From a virus: DNA of 32,784 nucleotides. The notes beneath the pieces are model-generated. The model was not told the origin of the DNA and searched no databases. It saw only the letters and a program-made list of their open reading frames with translations. The position numbers and the translations under genes are program-made. The DNA lies in IMG/VR virus record IMGVR_UViG_3300032053_006264, positions 1 to 32,784 of that record. The stretch is one strand, 5' to 3'. This document shows, piece by piece, positions 21,773-30,235 of this stretch; position 1 is the first letter of the stretch, and every line of letters starts with the position of its first letter.

Positions 21773-22746
21773 AAACAGCACTGATCACCGGGATTACCGG
21801 GCAGGATGGATCATACCTCGCCGAACTGCTCCTGGAGAAGGGGTATGAGGTCCACGGCATCGTGCGACGAGTCGCCATAGAAGATCCGAGCCATCGGATG
21901 CACCGCTTGCTGCCGTTCAAAGACCGTCTCCATCTTCATGCGGCCTCCTTGGAAAGCTATCCGAGCATTTATCGAGTCTTCACCAAATTACAACCAGACG
22001 AGTGTTACCATCTGGCCGCACAAAGCTTTGTCTCCTATTCGTTCGAAGATGAATTCTCCACACTCCAGACGAACATTGGTGGCACCCATCATGTCCTCTC
22101 TGCCTTAAAGGATGCGTCTCCCCGTACTCGATTTTATTTTGCTGGATCAAGTGAGATGTTTGGGAAAGTCGAAGCCATGCCTCAGGATGAAGGCACCCGA
22201 TTTCATCCTCGTTCGTCCTATGGGATCTCCAAGGTGGCAGGATATGAATTGACCCGTAACTATCGGGAAGCGTATGGACTCCATTGTTCCACAGGCATCT
22301 TGTATAATCATGAATCACCTCGCCGTGGATTTGAGTTTGTGACCCGAAAGATCAGTTCCACGGTCGCCCAGATTTCATTAGGGCAAGCCACAGAACTGTC
22401 CTTGGGGAATCTGAATGCCCTCCGTGATTGGGGGCATGCCAAAGAATATGTTCGGGCCATGTGGCTCATGCTCCAACAGGATACCCCCGATGATTATGTC
22501 ATTGCTACCGGAGTGGCACATTCGGTCCTAGACTTTGTTCAGGCGGCCTTTGAGTATGTGGGTCTGAACTACATAAATTATGTGACCGTGAACCCCCAGT
22601 TCTATCGTCCAGCAGAAGTCGAAGTCTTGCTCGGCGATCCTACAAAAGCCCATAGGAAATTGGGATGGAAACATTCGATTGATTTTACTGAATTAGTGGA
22701 AGAGATGGTGGAGTCAGATATCCAATATTATAAAGATAGGAGATAG
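21769..22746 (+). CDS. gmd: GDP-mannose 4,6-dehydratase
   Basis: GMD converts GDP-D-mannose to GDP-4-keto-6-deoxy-D-mannose using bound NADP. The 325-aa SDR has G8-x-x-G11-x-x-G14 in GITGQDGSYLAE, the YHLAAQSFVSYSFE loop, the active-site segment SSEMFGKV (127-134), and Y151-x-x-x-K155. ILYNHESPRRGFEFVTRK is a hallmark of GMD proper. It is somewhat shorter than E. coli GMD (373 aa). The start is in an ATGA overlap with the GT4 gene. Its product is the substrate of the GDP-fucose synthase encoded at 27738 and perhaps of the SDR at 25062. Confidence 0.93.
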   Translation: MKTALITGITGQDGSYLAELLLEKGYEVHGIVRRVAIEDPSHRMHRLLPFKDRLHLHAASLESYPSIYRVFTKLQPDECYHLAAQSFVSYSFEDEFSTLQTNIGGTHHVLSALKDASPRTRFYFAGSSEMFGKVEAMPQDEGTRFHPRSSYGISKVAGYELTRNYREAYGLHCSTGILYNHESPRRGFEFVTRKISSTVAQISLGQATELSLGNLNALRDWGHAKEYVRAMWLMLQQDTPDDYVIATGVAHSVLDFVQAAFEYVGLNYINYVTVNPQFYRPAEVEVLLGDPTKAHRKLGWKHSIDFTELVEEMVESDIQYYKDRR

Positions 22747-22749
22747 ATT

Positions 22750-23424
22750 ATGGGAGAAGCATTCGTTATTGATACCACCAGAGGCACGGTCAGACCTGTT
22801 GACGGTACGACCGGAGGCCCGATACCAGGATCGACCGATCCCTTCCATCATTTGCCCCCAGTAGAATGGGTCCAGAAGCAAATTGAGTGGGGCGTGAATC
22901 ACATCTCAGCTTCAGGGCTGATCGACCCGCTCAAGTCAATTGCGCCGGTTGTAGGGGCGGAAATTGGGACCTGCCTAGGGTTTAGTGCGGAATTGTTCCT
23001 CAAAGAACTGCCGAGTCTTCAAACGCTGTACTGTGTGGATCATTATCCCACATTCATCGATTGGAACGGAACCGTCATGAGTGAGGAACGCCAGGCCTGT
23101 ATGAAGGGTGATGCCCTTCAGCGATTGTCGGCCTATGGTACACGCGCCCAATTACGGTATCAGACCAGTGAACAGTTTGCTCTAGAATTCGGAGTCTCCT
23201 CAAAGATACAGTACCTTGACTTCATTTTTGTGGATGGGGATCATTCGTTCGAAGGCGTCATGAAGGATTTTACCTTGTATTGGGATCACATCAGGCCGGG
23301 AGGAATCTTTGCCGGGCATGATTGGAACCTCCCGACCGTCCAACAGGCCGTGAAGACCTTCTTCCCTGATCCGAGCAAAGTGGTGAGTGTAAGCAATGAG
23401 GGATGGTACATCGTCAAATCATGA
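22750..23424 (+). CDS. class I SAM-dependent methyltransferase
   Basis: ATG 22750 has AGGAG upstream, four bases after the GMD stop. The 224-aa product has a methyltransferase-24-like core: VVGAEIGTCLGFSAELF (SAM motif I), TLYCVDHYPTF (acidic end of strand 2), DFIFVDGDHSFEGVMKDF (motif with DGDHS) and RPGGIFAGHDW. Enzymes with this core in glycan clusters methylate sugars or transferred groups. A glycan hydroxyl is the likely target from context only. About 65 N-terminal residues before the core are Pro- and Thr-rich. Confidence 0.82.
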   Translation: MGEAFVIDTTRGTVRPVDGTTGGPIPGSTDPFHHLPPVEWVQKQIEWGVNHISASGLIDPLKSIAPVVGAEIGTCLGFSAELFLKELPSLQTLYCVDHYPTFIDWNGTVMSEERQACMKGDALQRLSAYGTRAQLRYQTSEQFALEFGVSSKIQYLDFIFVDGDHSFEGVMKDFTLYWDHIRPGGIFAGHDWNLPTVQQAVKTFFPDPSKVVSVSNEGWYIVKS

Positions 23425-24050
23425 ATGAACTAAAAAATCTCAGTATCGTGAATGAGAACAGCTTTCTGAGTAATAGTTTCTGGCATACCACACCGGTCAA
23501 TGATGGCCATTGGGGTGTGCTAACGCCTGACTGGCCGAATCTCAAACGAGTCCTGGAAACCCATACGACCGAACGACGAACCATCGTCTCGGCCGGTGGC
23601 CACATTGGATTATATGCGTGTGGCTATGCGGAATTATTCAAGACGGTGTATGTGTTTGAACCTGATCCCCTGCATTTTTATTGTTTGGTCAATAATGTCC
23701 AGTTCCCGAATGTGATCAAACTGCAATGCGCCGTTGGGGAGAAGCCTTCTATGGGCGCGATGGTCGGTAATGGCATGGGAGCGCGGGTCGATTCCAGTGG
23801 CGAGAATCTCTGTCTCCCCATTGTTCCGATTGATGCCTTCCAGTTTCCTACGGTGGATGTGATTCAACTCGATGTTGAGGGGTATGAACTCCAGGCCTTG
23901 AAGGGCGCCATTGATACCATCATGACCCATCATCCGCTGTTGATTATTGAAAATGGTCATCAGCAGAATTTTGTTGACTTTCTCACCCTATTAGGATATA
24001 CTATAATAGAGAGAATGCAATGGGATACGGTTTGGGGATGGGGGAATTAG
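23421..24050 (+). CDS. FkbM-family methyltransferase
   Basis: The 209-aa product starts in an ATGA overlap with the previous methyltransferase. The SAM-binding core has TIVSAGGHIGLYACGYAELF, YVFEPDPLHFYCLVNNV and, near the C-terminus, VDVIQLDVEGYELQALKGA followed by HPLLIIEN, the typical FkbM signature (D-V-E-G-x-E). These enzymes O-methylate sugars or polyketides. An in-frame ATG at 23403 lies inside the preceding gene and is less likely. Context points to a glycan substrate. Confidence 0.85.
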   Translation: MNELKNLSIVNENSFLSNSFWHTTPVNDGHWGVLTPDWPNLKRVLETHTTERRTIVSAGGHIGLYACGYAELFKTVYVFEPDPLHFYCLVNNVQFPNVIKLQCAVGEKPSMGAMVGNGMGARVDSSGENLCLPIVPIDAFQFPTVDVIQLDVEGYELQALKGAIDTIMTHHPLLIIENGHQQNFVDFLTLLGYTIIERMQWDTVWGWGN

Positions 24051-24057
24051 AAAGAAT

Positions 24058-25065
24058 ATGAGCCGAAAATATAATAAAATCATTATCTGGGGCGCCAAGT
24101 TCGATTCGGGGCATACCCATGCCTTTGTCCACGAGCCGTTGATGCGGGCCGCACAATATCTTGGGTATCCAGCCTATTGGCTCGATAATCGGGATCTCCC
24201 CCATCTCCCTGTAGAATTCTTTGATCATGCCTTGGTGATCTCGGAGCAATGGTTGGTCTTTGCGAATAGTTTCTCCAATCAATTACCCCTGAGACCGACA
24301 TCGGCCTATCTGATTCATTATCTTGGTAACAAAGGTCCCATAGAAGGGAATCCTGGTGCCTCGATGTATCTTGGTAAGGTGGGGAAGTTGATTGATTTCC
24401 GCTTTGCATGTAATTGGGGCGTGGATGGAGTACCGGATAAGAATTATGCCTATCACTTCGACAAGTCTGCTTGTACGCCTATCAATGAGGGTACGTCCTT
24501 TCTACAGCAAGACGGTCCTGTGACCCTCTTCTATTCGATGTGGGCAACAGATTTGATGCCAGAGGAGATTCATGTCGAAGATCGCTATCGGATACCCGTG
24601 AAACCCTATCATGCGTTTTTTGGTGGGACCATCCGTGAGGACAATAAGGAAATGTTTGATCCTTTTATTCGGGCTTGTATCGATCACAAGATGCCATTCT
24701 ATTACAACACCCCATGGCAGAACCCCTTGCCAGTGAATCAAATCCGCCTAGCGGTGACGAATGCGTATTTGGCCCTGGATGTCAGACCCCGCAATCATTT
24801 AGCGAATAAGTATATCTCATGCCGTATCATGAAAAACATCAGCTATGGACAACTAGGATTAACGAATTGTCCCGCGACCTATGAATTTTTTGAGGGGGAT
24901 GTGGCATTCCATTCCAATCCCTATGCGCTCTTTGATGTGGCCTGTGAGATGAAACAAGATCCCCACACCCTTGACAAGATCCTTCGACAAATGACGAAAA
25001 TCAAAGAGAAACACACCTATGTCAATCGTTTACGGGATATGATTACTGCGGCGGAGGCGGAATGA
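24058..25065 (+). CDS. glycosyltransferase-like protein of unknown specificity
   Basis: The 335-aa product begins NKIIIWGAKFDSGHTHAFVHEP, a Rossmann-like strand and loop, and ends with a segment typical of the donor half of GT-B enzymes: NHLANKYISCRIMKNISYGQ, GLTNCPATYEFFEGDVAFHS. No full catalytic signature is evident, so the assignment rests on this C-terminal pattern and on its place among glycan genes. It could also be a related carbohydrate-binding or transfer enzyme. Its stop overlaps the next start by four bases. Confidence 0.55.
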   Translation: MSRKYNKIIIWGAKFDSGHTHAFVHEPLMRAAQYLGYPAYWLDNRDLPHLPVEFFDHALVISEQWLVFANSFSNQLPLRPTSAYLIHYLGNKGPIEGNPGASMYLGKVGKLIDFRFACNWGVDGVPDKNYAYHFDKSACTPINEGTSFLQQDGPVTLFYSMWATDLMPEEIHVEDRYRIPVKPYHAFFGGTIREDNKEMFDPFIRACIDHKMPFYYNTPWQNPLPVNQIRLAVTNAYLALDVRPRNHLANKYISCRIMKNISYGQLGLTNCPATYEFFEGDVAFHSNPYALFDVACEMKQDPHTLDKILRQMTKIKEKHTYVNRLRDMITAAEAE

Positions 25066-26078
25066 AAACAGCATTGATTACAGGCATCACGGGCATGGTG
25101 GGATCGCATTTGGCGGACTATCTGTTACAACACACCGATTGGAACATCGTCGGCATGTATCGTTGGGCAGATGCCCTACACAACATCGGGCATTTACTTG
25201 AACGAATCAATACCAAAAATCGCGTGAGTTTGAGTTATGGTGATCTGACCGATGCTGGAAGTCTGGACCGACTGATCGAGGAATGCCGTCCTGATTACGT
25301 CTTTCATCTGGCCGCACAAAGTTTTCCCCTGACGAGTTTTAGTGCCCCGATCAACACCTTAGATACCAATATCCAGGGTACATTGCGACTTCTGGAATCC
25401 TTGCGTAAGTACTCGCCGCTCGCGGCCATTCATGTCTGTTCGTCATCCGAGGTCTTTGGTCGCGTTCCCAAAGAAAAATTACCGATCAACGAAGAATGTT
25501 CCTTCCATCCGGCTTCCCCGTATGCTATTTCAAAAGTTGGTACCGATCTGATTGGTCGTCATTATGCGGAGGCGTATCATATGACGGTCATGACCACGAG
25601 GATGTTTACTCATACGGGACCGCGGAGGGGTGATGTCTTTGCGGAATCTTCCTTTGCCAAACAAATTGCGATGATTGAAGCGGGATATACCAAAGACCCT
25701 GTCGTGAAGGTGGGAAATCTTCAGAGCCTTCGGACCTTTGCGGATGTGCGAGATGCCGTTCGGGCGTATCATATGCTCCTGACCGTCAATCCGATTGGTG
25801 GACAGTACTACAATATAGGGGGTACGCATACCGCAACAATCGAGGATATGTTGAAGACCTTGATTTCCTTTTCGGTTATGAAAGATGAGATTCGGATTGA
25901 AGTTGATTTGAGCCGTCTTCGTCCCATTGATGCGGATCTACAAGTACCCGACACCAGAAAGTTTGAAGCCCATACCGGATGGAAGCCAGAAATTCCATTT
26001 GAACATACCATGATGGATTTGTTGAACTATTGGCGCGAGGAAGTGACCGTACAATATGGACAATTTTTGACGCGATAG
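25062..26078 (+). CDS. NAD(P)-dependent sugar-nucleotide dehydratase/reductase (GMD/RMD-like SDR)
   Basis: The 338-aa extended SDR starts MKTALITGITGMVGSHLADY, nearly identical at its first ten residues to the GMD at 21769. It has HLAAQSFPLTSF, the CSSSEVFG active-site strand, and Y154-x-x-x-K158. TRMFTHTGPRRGD and LRTFADVRDAVRAY are typical of GDP-4-keto-6-deoxymannose reductase (RMD) or related 4,6-dehydratases. If RMD, the cluster would make GDP-D-rhamnose as well as GDP-L-fucose. A GDP-talose or CDP-sugar enzyme cannot be excluded. It begins in an ATGA overlap and is preceded by GGAGG. Confidence 0.82.
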   Translation: MKTALITGITGMVGSHLADYLLQHTDWNIVGMYRWADALHNIGHLLERINTKNRVSLSYGDLTDAGSLDRLIEECRPDYVFHLAAQSFPLTSFSAPINTLDTNIQGTLRLLESLRKYSPLAAIHVCSSSEVFGRVPKEKLPINEECSFHPASPYAISKVGTDLIGRHYAEAYHMTVMTTRMFTHTGPRRGDVFAESSFAKQIAMIEAGYTKDPVVKVGNLQSLRTFADVRDAVRAYHMLLTVNPIGGQYYNIGGTHTATIEDMLKTLISFSVMKDEIRIEVDLSRLRPIDADLQVPDTRKFEAHTGWKPEIPFEHTMMDLLNYWREEVTVQYGQFLTR

Positions 26079-26087
26079 GAGTAGAGG

Positions 26088-26741
26088 ATGGATAATCAAC
26101 ATGTTCCTGTGGGTCGTGCAATGCACAAAGGACCCGCACAACTAGGGCAAGACCTTCTGGTCGATAAAATCCTTAACGGCAAATACCATGGCGCGTTTGT
26201 TGATATTGGCTGCTCCTTTCCTGAACAGTTCAGTAACACCTGGTACCTTGAGAAGGAAAGAGGCTGGCAGGGTATTGGGATCGATGTGGACCCAGCATAT
26301 GCTCAGCCATGGGCAGACTATAGACCTCAAAGTTGCTTTATTCTAACTGATGCCACGACCCTAGATTATGAACGGTTATTTAGGGACGTTCAATTTCCTA
26401 TCTGTATTGATTTTCTTTCCATTGATATTGAGCCCCCAGAAGCATCCTGGGTCGTGCTACAACGGGTCCTAGAGACTTCCTTTACGTTCAATGTCATTGC
26501 GTTTGAGGTAGACTATGGAGGCGATTGTATAAATCCAGAGAGATTTTCGACGCGGGATGTTTCCAGGGAATTACTACGATCCAAGGGATATATCCTTCTG
26601 AAGGAGGTGTACACATATGCGTTTGGATGGCCTTTAGATTCTCCACACGAACCCCCACAACCCGTAGGTTACTGGTATCATGTGGATGATATCTGGGTGA
26701 ATCAAGCAACGTATGATGCAACAGGTGATGTAGAATGTTAA
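26088..26741 (+). CDS. FkbM-like SAM-dependent methyltransferase
   Basis: The 217-aa product has SAM motif I in GAFVDIGCSFPEQFSNTWYLE, an acidic strand-2 end in GIGIDVDPAY, and a later LSIDIEPPEASWVVLQ that replaces the usual D-V-E-G of FkbM enzymes. It ends in a Trp- and Tyr-rich tail. It is likely a third glycan methyltransferase of the cassette. AGTAGAGG precedes ATG 26088. Its stop lies seven bases into the next gene. Confidence 0.72.
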   Translation: MDNQHVPVGRAMHKGPAQLGQDLLVDKILNGKYHGAFVDIGCSFPEQFSNTWYLEKERGWQGIGIDVDPAYAQPWADYRPQSCFILTDATTLDYERLFRDVQFPICIDFLSIDIEPPEASWVVLQRVLETSFTFNVIAFEVDYGGDCINPERFSTRDVSRELLRSKGYILLKEVYTYAFGWPLDSPHEPPQPVGYWYHVDDIWVNQATYDATGDVEC

Positions 26742-27736
26742 TCATTCGAACCCCCTATCGTATTTCCTTTTTTGGTGGAGGCACCGATTATCCCGCTTGG
26801 TATCGAGAACATGGAGGCGCGGTACTGTCGACCACCATCAATAAGTATTCGTTTTTGGTGCTTCGGACCTTACCAGAAATATTTGATTATAAGTATCGGA
26901 TACGGTACTATGATCGTGAGGAAGTCCAAGAGGTGAATCAGATTCAGGTACCTGTGATTCGTGAGGCGATCAAGTATATGAAGATCAACACAGGGATCGA
27001 TATTACCCATCATGGAGACTTACCTAATCGGACAGGGATCGGTTCCAGTTCAAGTTTTGCAGTCTCGTTGATTCATGGTCTTTCTGCCTTGAAGCATCAA
27101 CAAAAGACCAAACGAGAAATTGCTCGCCTGGCCATTACCTTGGAACAAGAAGTCCTCGGTGAGTCGGTGGGATCACAGGATCAAGTGGCCGCTGCCTTTG
27201 GGGGATTCAATCGGATTGAGTTTGGTGGGCAATCGGAATTTATGTGTCATCCCTTGCCACTTCGCGCCGAGGTCGTCAAGGAATTGGAATCCTGGGTCCA
27301 GATATTTTTTACCTCCAAGCTACGGAATTCCTTTGATATTACCGAGAAGAAGATCGAAAATATTCAGAACAAGACCGTGGATCTCAGGGAAATGCAGCAA
27401 TTAACAAAAGAAGCTGAATCGGTCTTGTTTGGGGTGGGATATGATCGAATCCATGATTTTGCCTCCTTGTTGAACACGCAATGGAGACTCAAGAAGGATA
27501 TCGAAACGACCATCACGAACCCAGAAATTGATGCTATCTATGCGGCAGGAATCAAGGCGGGGGCCGTTGGAGGCAAGATCCTGGGTGCAGGTGGAGGGGG
27601 ATTTATTTTGTTCTTGACGCCTCCCGATAAACACGAACAGGTACATACGGCCTTGAAGCTCAAGCAAGTTCCTGTGGCCTTTGAGTTTTTAGGTTCTCAG
27701 TTGATCTATCACGACTATCAAGACCAGGAGAAATAA
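26735..27736 (+). CDS. GHMP-family sugar kinase (HddA-like)
   Basis: The 333-aa product has the three GHMP motifs: RTPYRISFFGGGTDYPAW at 5-22 (motif I), LPNRTGIGSSSSFAVSL at about 97-113 (the phosphate loop), and KILGAGGGGFILF near the C-terminus (motif III). The opening with GGGTD is typical of D-glycero-alpha-D-manno-heptose 7-phosphate kinase and related fucokinase-like enzymes. It would phosphorylate a free or phosphorylated sugar at C1. With the nucleotidyltransferase at 28691 it suggests a heptose-type or salvage branch. The exact sugar is not resolved. Confidence 0.83.
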   Translation: MLIIRTPYRISFFGGGTDYPAWYREHGGAVLSTTINKYSFLVLRTLPEIFDYKYRIRYYDREEVQEVNQIQVPVIREAIKYMKINTGIDITHHGDLPNRTGIGSSSSFAVSLIHGLSALKHQQKTKREIARLAITLEQEVLGESVGSQDQVAAAFGGFNRIEFGGQSEFMCHPLPLRAEVVKELESWVQIFFTSKLRNSFDITEKKIENIQNKTVDLREMQQLTKEAESVLFGVGYDRIHDFASLLNTQWRLKKDIETTITNPEIDAIYAAGIKAGAVGGKILGAGGGGFILFLTPPDKHEQVHTALKLKQVPVAFEFLGSQLIYHDYQDQEK

Positions 27737-27737
27737 C

Positions 27738-28688
27738 ATGGGGAAAATTTATGTGGCGGGGCATCGTGGATTGGTGGGATCGGCCATTTGTGCTGCCCTA
27801 CATCGGGCGGGCGTCAAAGAATCCAACATCATCAAGAAAAGTCGCCAGGAATTGGATCTGCTCGATCCTACGGCCGTAAAATCATTTTTCTCGTCGGAAG
27901 ATGTTGAGCAGGTGTATATGGCGGCGGCCTATGTCGGTGGGGTCTTGGCCAACAATCTCTATCCTGGTATGTTCATCTATAATAATTTGATGATCCAAAC
28001 TAATGTGATCGATGCGGCCGCCTCACATGGAGTCAAGAAGATGGTCTTCCTGGGATCGAATTGTATCTATCCCACTGACGCACCACAGCCTATCAAGGAA
28101 GAATCGCTGATGCGTGGCCCGCTGGAACCGACCAATGAACCGTATGCGGTTGCCAAAATTGCGGGAATCAAAATGTGTGAATCCTATAATCGTGAATATA
28201 AGACCGATTATCGTTCGGTGTTGCCGTGTAACTTATATGGATTGAATGATAACTATCATCCAGAACACGGGCATATCACCGCAGGTATGATTCGGACATT
28301 CCATGATGCCAAAAAGAACGATCTGCCTACGGTGAAGGTATGGGGAACGGGGAATCCACGGCGCGAATTTCTGTATGGGGATGATCTGGCCGAGGCGTGT
28401 CTTCTGGTTATGAATACCGAAAAGACGGTATGGGAATCGATTGTCGATCCTCGTTGTAACATGATCAATGTGGGATCGGGTGTGGATCATCCGGTATCTG
28501 AGTTTGCCCGAAAAGTTGCCTATGCCGTTGGATATCAAGGGAAGATTGAATATGATCATACAAAACCTGATGGGGTCATGTCGAAGCTTGCGGATTCTTC
28601 GAAGATCCAATCATTAGGTTGGAAGCCGAAAATCACCTTGTCTGAAGGACTGCATCGGGCATGTATTGACTATCGCCAAAGGTTTTAA
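27738..28688 (+). CDS. fcl: GDP-L-fucose synthase
   Basis: This epimerase-reductase converts GDP-4-keto-6-deoxymannose to GDP-L-fucose with NADPH. The 316-aa product (E. coli Fcl: 321) has GHRGLVGSAI for NADP, the AAAYVGG loop, and catalytic residues at the same numbers as the E. coli enzyme: S107 and C109 in GSNCIYP, Y136 and K140 in YAVAK, and H179 in PEHGHI. GRNPRRE is represented by TGNPRREFLY. It completes the GDP-fucose pathway begun by GMD. AGGAG lies at good spacing before ATG 27738. Confidence 0.94.
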   Translation: MGKIYVAGHRGLVGSAICAALHRAGVKESNIIKKSRQELDLLDPTAVKSFFSSEDVEQVYMAAAYVGGVLANNLYPGMFIYNNLMIQTNVIDAAASHGVKKMVFLGSNCIYPTDAPQPIKEESLMRGPLEPTNEPYAVAKIAGIKMCESYNREYKTDYRSVLPCNLYGLNDNYHPEHGHITAGMIRTFHDAKKNDLPTVKVWGTGNPRREFLYGDDLAEACLLVMNTEKTVWESIVDPRCNMINVGSGVDHPVSEFARKVAYAVGYQGKIEYDHTKPDGVMSKLADSSKIQSLGWKPKITLSEGLHRACIDYRQRF

Positions 28689-28690
28689 TT

Positions 28691-29122
28691 ATGAAAATTG
28701 TTATTGCATCAGGTGGATTTGATCCTCTCCATAGCGGGCACGTCAGCTACCTTCATGAGGCCTCGTTATTGGGGGATATTCTGATTGTTGGAATCAACTC
28801 CGATTCTTGGTTGATTTCTAAAAAAGGTAACTATTTCCTTCCCTGGCATGAACGGGCCTATTTGGTGCAGAATCTCCGTATGGTGTCTAGTGTCAGGACC
28901 TTTGATGATCACGATGGCACCGCATTAGATTTACTCCATCAGGTGCGGGCTCAGTTTCCCTACTATCATTTGGTCGTGGCCAACGGGGGTGATCGGACCT
29001 CACTAAATAATGCTGAAGCGGCGTTTGTGGATGATAATCATGAATTTGTCTTTGGTGTCGGGGGTACGCAGAAAGTGAATGCGTCCTCGGCAATTTTGAA
29101 GCGATGGAAGGAGTTACCATGA
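28691..29122 (+). CDS. cytidylyltransferase-like nucleotidyltransferase
   Basis: The 143-aa product has the HxGH motif in GGFDPLHSGHVSYL (H14-S-G-H17), a following LIVGINSDSWL, and a C-terminal VNASSAILKRW where the S-S-x-x-(I/L) signature would be. This resembles the C-terminal domain of HldE (ADP-heptose synthesis) and glycerol-3-phosphate cytidylyltransferase. VVANGGDRT is typical of the heptose group. It probably activates a phosphorylated sugar or polyol, perhaps the product of the adjacent GHMP kinase. Its stop overlaps the next ATG. Confidence 0.82.
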   Translation: MKIVIASGGFDPLHSGHVSYLHEASLLGDILIVGINSDSWLISKKGNYFLPWHERAYLVQNLRMVSSVRTFDDHDGTALDLLHQVRAQFPYYHLVVANGGDRTSLNNAEAAFVDDNHEFVFGVGGTQKVNASSAILKRWKELP

Positions 29123-29670
29123 TCATTGACATTGGTTCAGGGCCCCACCCCAAGGCAGATGCCGACATTCGCATGGACCTTCATAAGTGGCCCTATGTGA
29201 ATTGCCAACACGATCTGTTGATCACACCCTATCCCTTTGCTGCCAACACCTTTTCGAAAGTGTATATGGGTGATGTGGTTGAGCATATCACCATTTTTGA
29301 TGTGGATCGGGTGCTGGATGAAGTCTATCGTATTTTAGCCCCTGAAGGTATGCTTGAAGTCACCGTTCCTGATCTGAGATGGATTGCCGAGCGCATTGTG
29401 AAGAATGATTGGAAAGAACAATGTGGTGAAATCGGTTGGCTCAATCAACACACCAATCCCTGGCAGAACGCCATGAGCTATCTCTATGGTGGATTTCAGA
29501 ATGTGGACGAATATAAGCTCGCCGGGATGGGTCATGTCAATGGGTTCGATGCCGCGTCCCTGAGCAATCTTCTGGCGCGTCATGGATTTAGGGATATCTA
29601 TCGTGAAGCCGATCATCGAAATCCCCCACCAGGTAACCAATCAGTACTCAAAATGTTGGGCCGTAAATAG
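29119..29670 (+). CDS. class I SAM-dependent methyltransferase (type 11-like)
   Basis: ATG 29119 has AAGGAG upstream and an ATGA overlap with the preceding stop. The 183-aa product is a compact methyltransferase: IIDIGSGPHPKADADIRMDL (motif I and strand 2), FSKVYMGDVVEHI with the D-V-V/L-E-H motif, VYRILAPEGMLEVTVPD, and a C-terminal L-L-A-R-H-G-F segment. Such small enzymes are frequent next to glycosyltransferases in bacterial and phage clusters. The substrate is unknown. Confidence 0.84.
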   Translation: MIIDIGSGPHPKADADIRMDLHKWPYVNCQHDLLITPYPFAANTFSKVYMGDVVEHITIFDVDRVLDEVYRILAPEGMLEVTVPDLRWIAERIVKNDWKEQCGEIGWLNQHTNPWQNAMSYLYGGFQNVDEYKLAGMGHVNGFDAASLSNLLARHGFRDIYREADHRNPPPGNQSVLKMLGRK

Positions 29671-29678
29671 GAGAGATT

Positions 29679-30191
29679 ATGATCTTAGTGGCACATCGAG
29701 GCAATCTATATGGCCGACAGCCCGAACGGGAAAATAGCCCAGAGTACCTCAATGAGGCCATCAATCAAGGCTATCATGTCCTGGCAGATACCTGGTATTA
29801 TGATCATTGTTTCTGGTTTGGTTTTCATCATCCCAAGGATACCTCTCTGTGTTATAAGCCCCATGTTGATTGGCTCCCCTATGCGATGAATTCGGTTTTA
29901 CTCAGGGCCCGAAATCCTGAGGCCCTCATAAAGGCTAATGAACTAGGACTGAATGCGTTTTGGCATCAAACTGATTCCTATAGCCTCACCACATGGGGAG
30001 ACTTGTTGGGATTTTACGGGGCCCCGGCCTGTGGGGAATCGTTTGTGTGTATGATGCCGCATCGTGAGTGTTCTCTGGTAGATGATCAATATCTGGACGA
30101 ATTATCTGGACATCATGATCAGTATGCACTCTGCTCGGATCATGCAGGCAGCCTGGTGGAATACCTTAATCGGAACCCGGCACTTGTATAA
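29679..30191 (+). CDS. GDPD/PI-PLC-like phosphodiesterase fold with altered active site
   Basis: The 170-aa product looks like a glycerophosphodiester phosphodiesterase: ILVAHRGNL with H6-R7 and ENSPEYLNEAINQGY with E18-N19. However, the usual V-E-x-D-x-W is V-L-A-D37-T-W here, so the metal-binding Glu is Leu. The usual G-H-D-x-P is G-F-H-H-P, so the second catalytic His appears displaced. It may be inactive as a GDPD or have changed specificity. It ends the glycan cassette; AGGAG lies before ATG 29679. The late promoter at 30187 overlaps its stop. Confidence 0.68.
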   Translation: MILVAHRGNLYGRQPERENSPEYLNEAINQGYHVLADTWYYDHCFWFGFHHPKDTSLCYKPHVDWLPYAMNSVLLRARNPEALIKANELGLNAFWHQTDSYSLTTWGDLLGFYGAPACGESFVCMMPHRECSLVDDQYLDELSGHHDQYALCSDHAGSLVEYLNRNPALV

Positions 30192-30194
30192 ATA
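30187..30194 (+). promoter_or_regulatory. T4-type late promoter, TATAAATA
   Basis: An exact TATAAATA lies at the end of the preceding gene, with an expected start near 30200 and a 36-nt leader containing AGAGGGG before ATG 30236. It is better placed than the 5707 copy and marks the 803-aa gene as late-expressed. Confidence 0.72.
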
Positions 30195-30235
30195 ACAGAT
30201 AACATCCATTCCCAAGATCCTGTAGAGGGGTTTTC

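Noticed and set aside
24968-25000. TTGACA box inside the glycosyltransferase-like gene at 24058
   Set aside because: No -10-like sequence lies 16-18 nt downstream.
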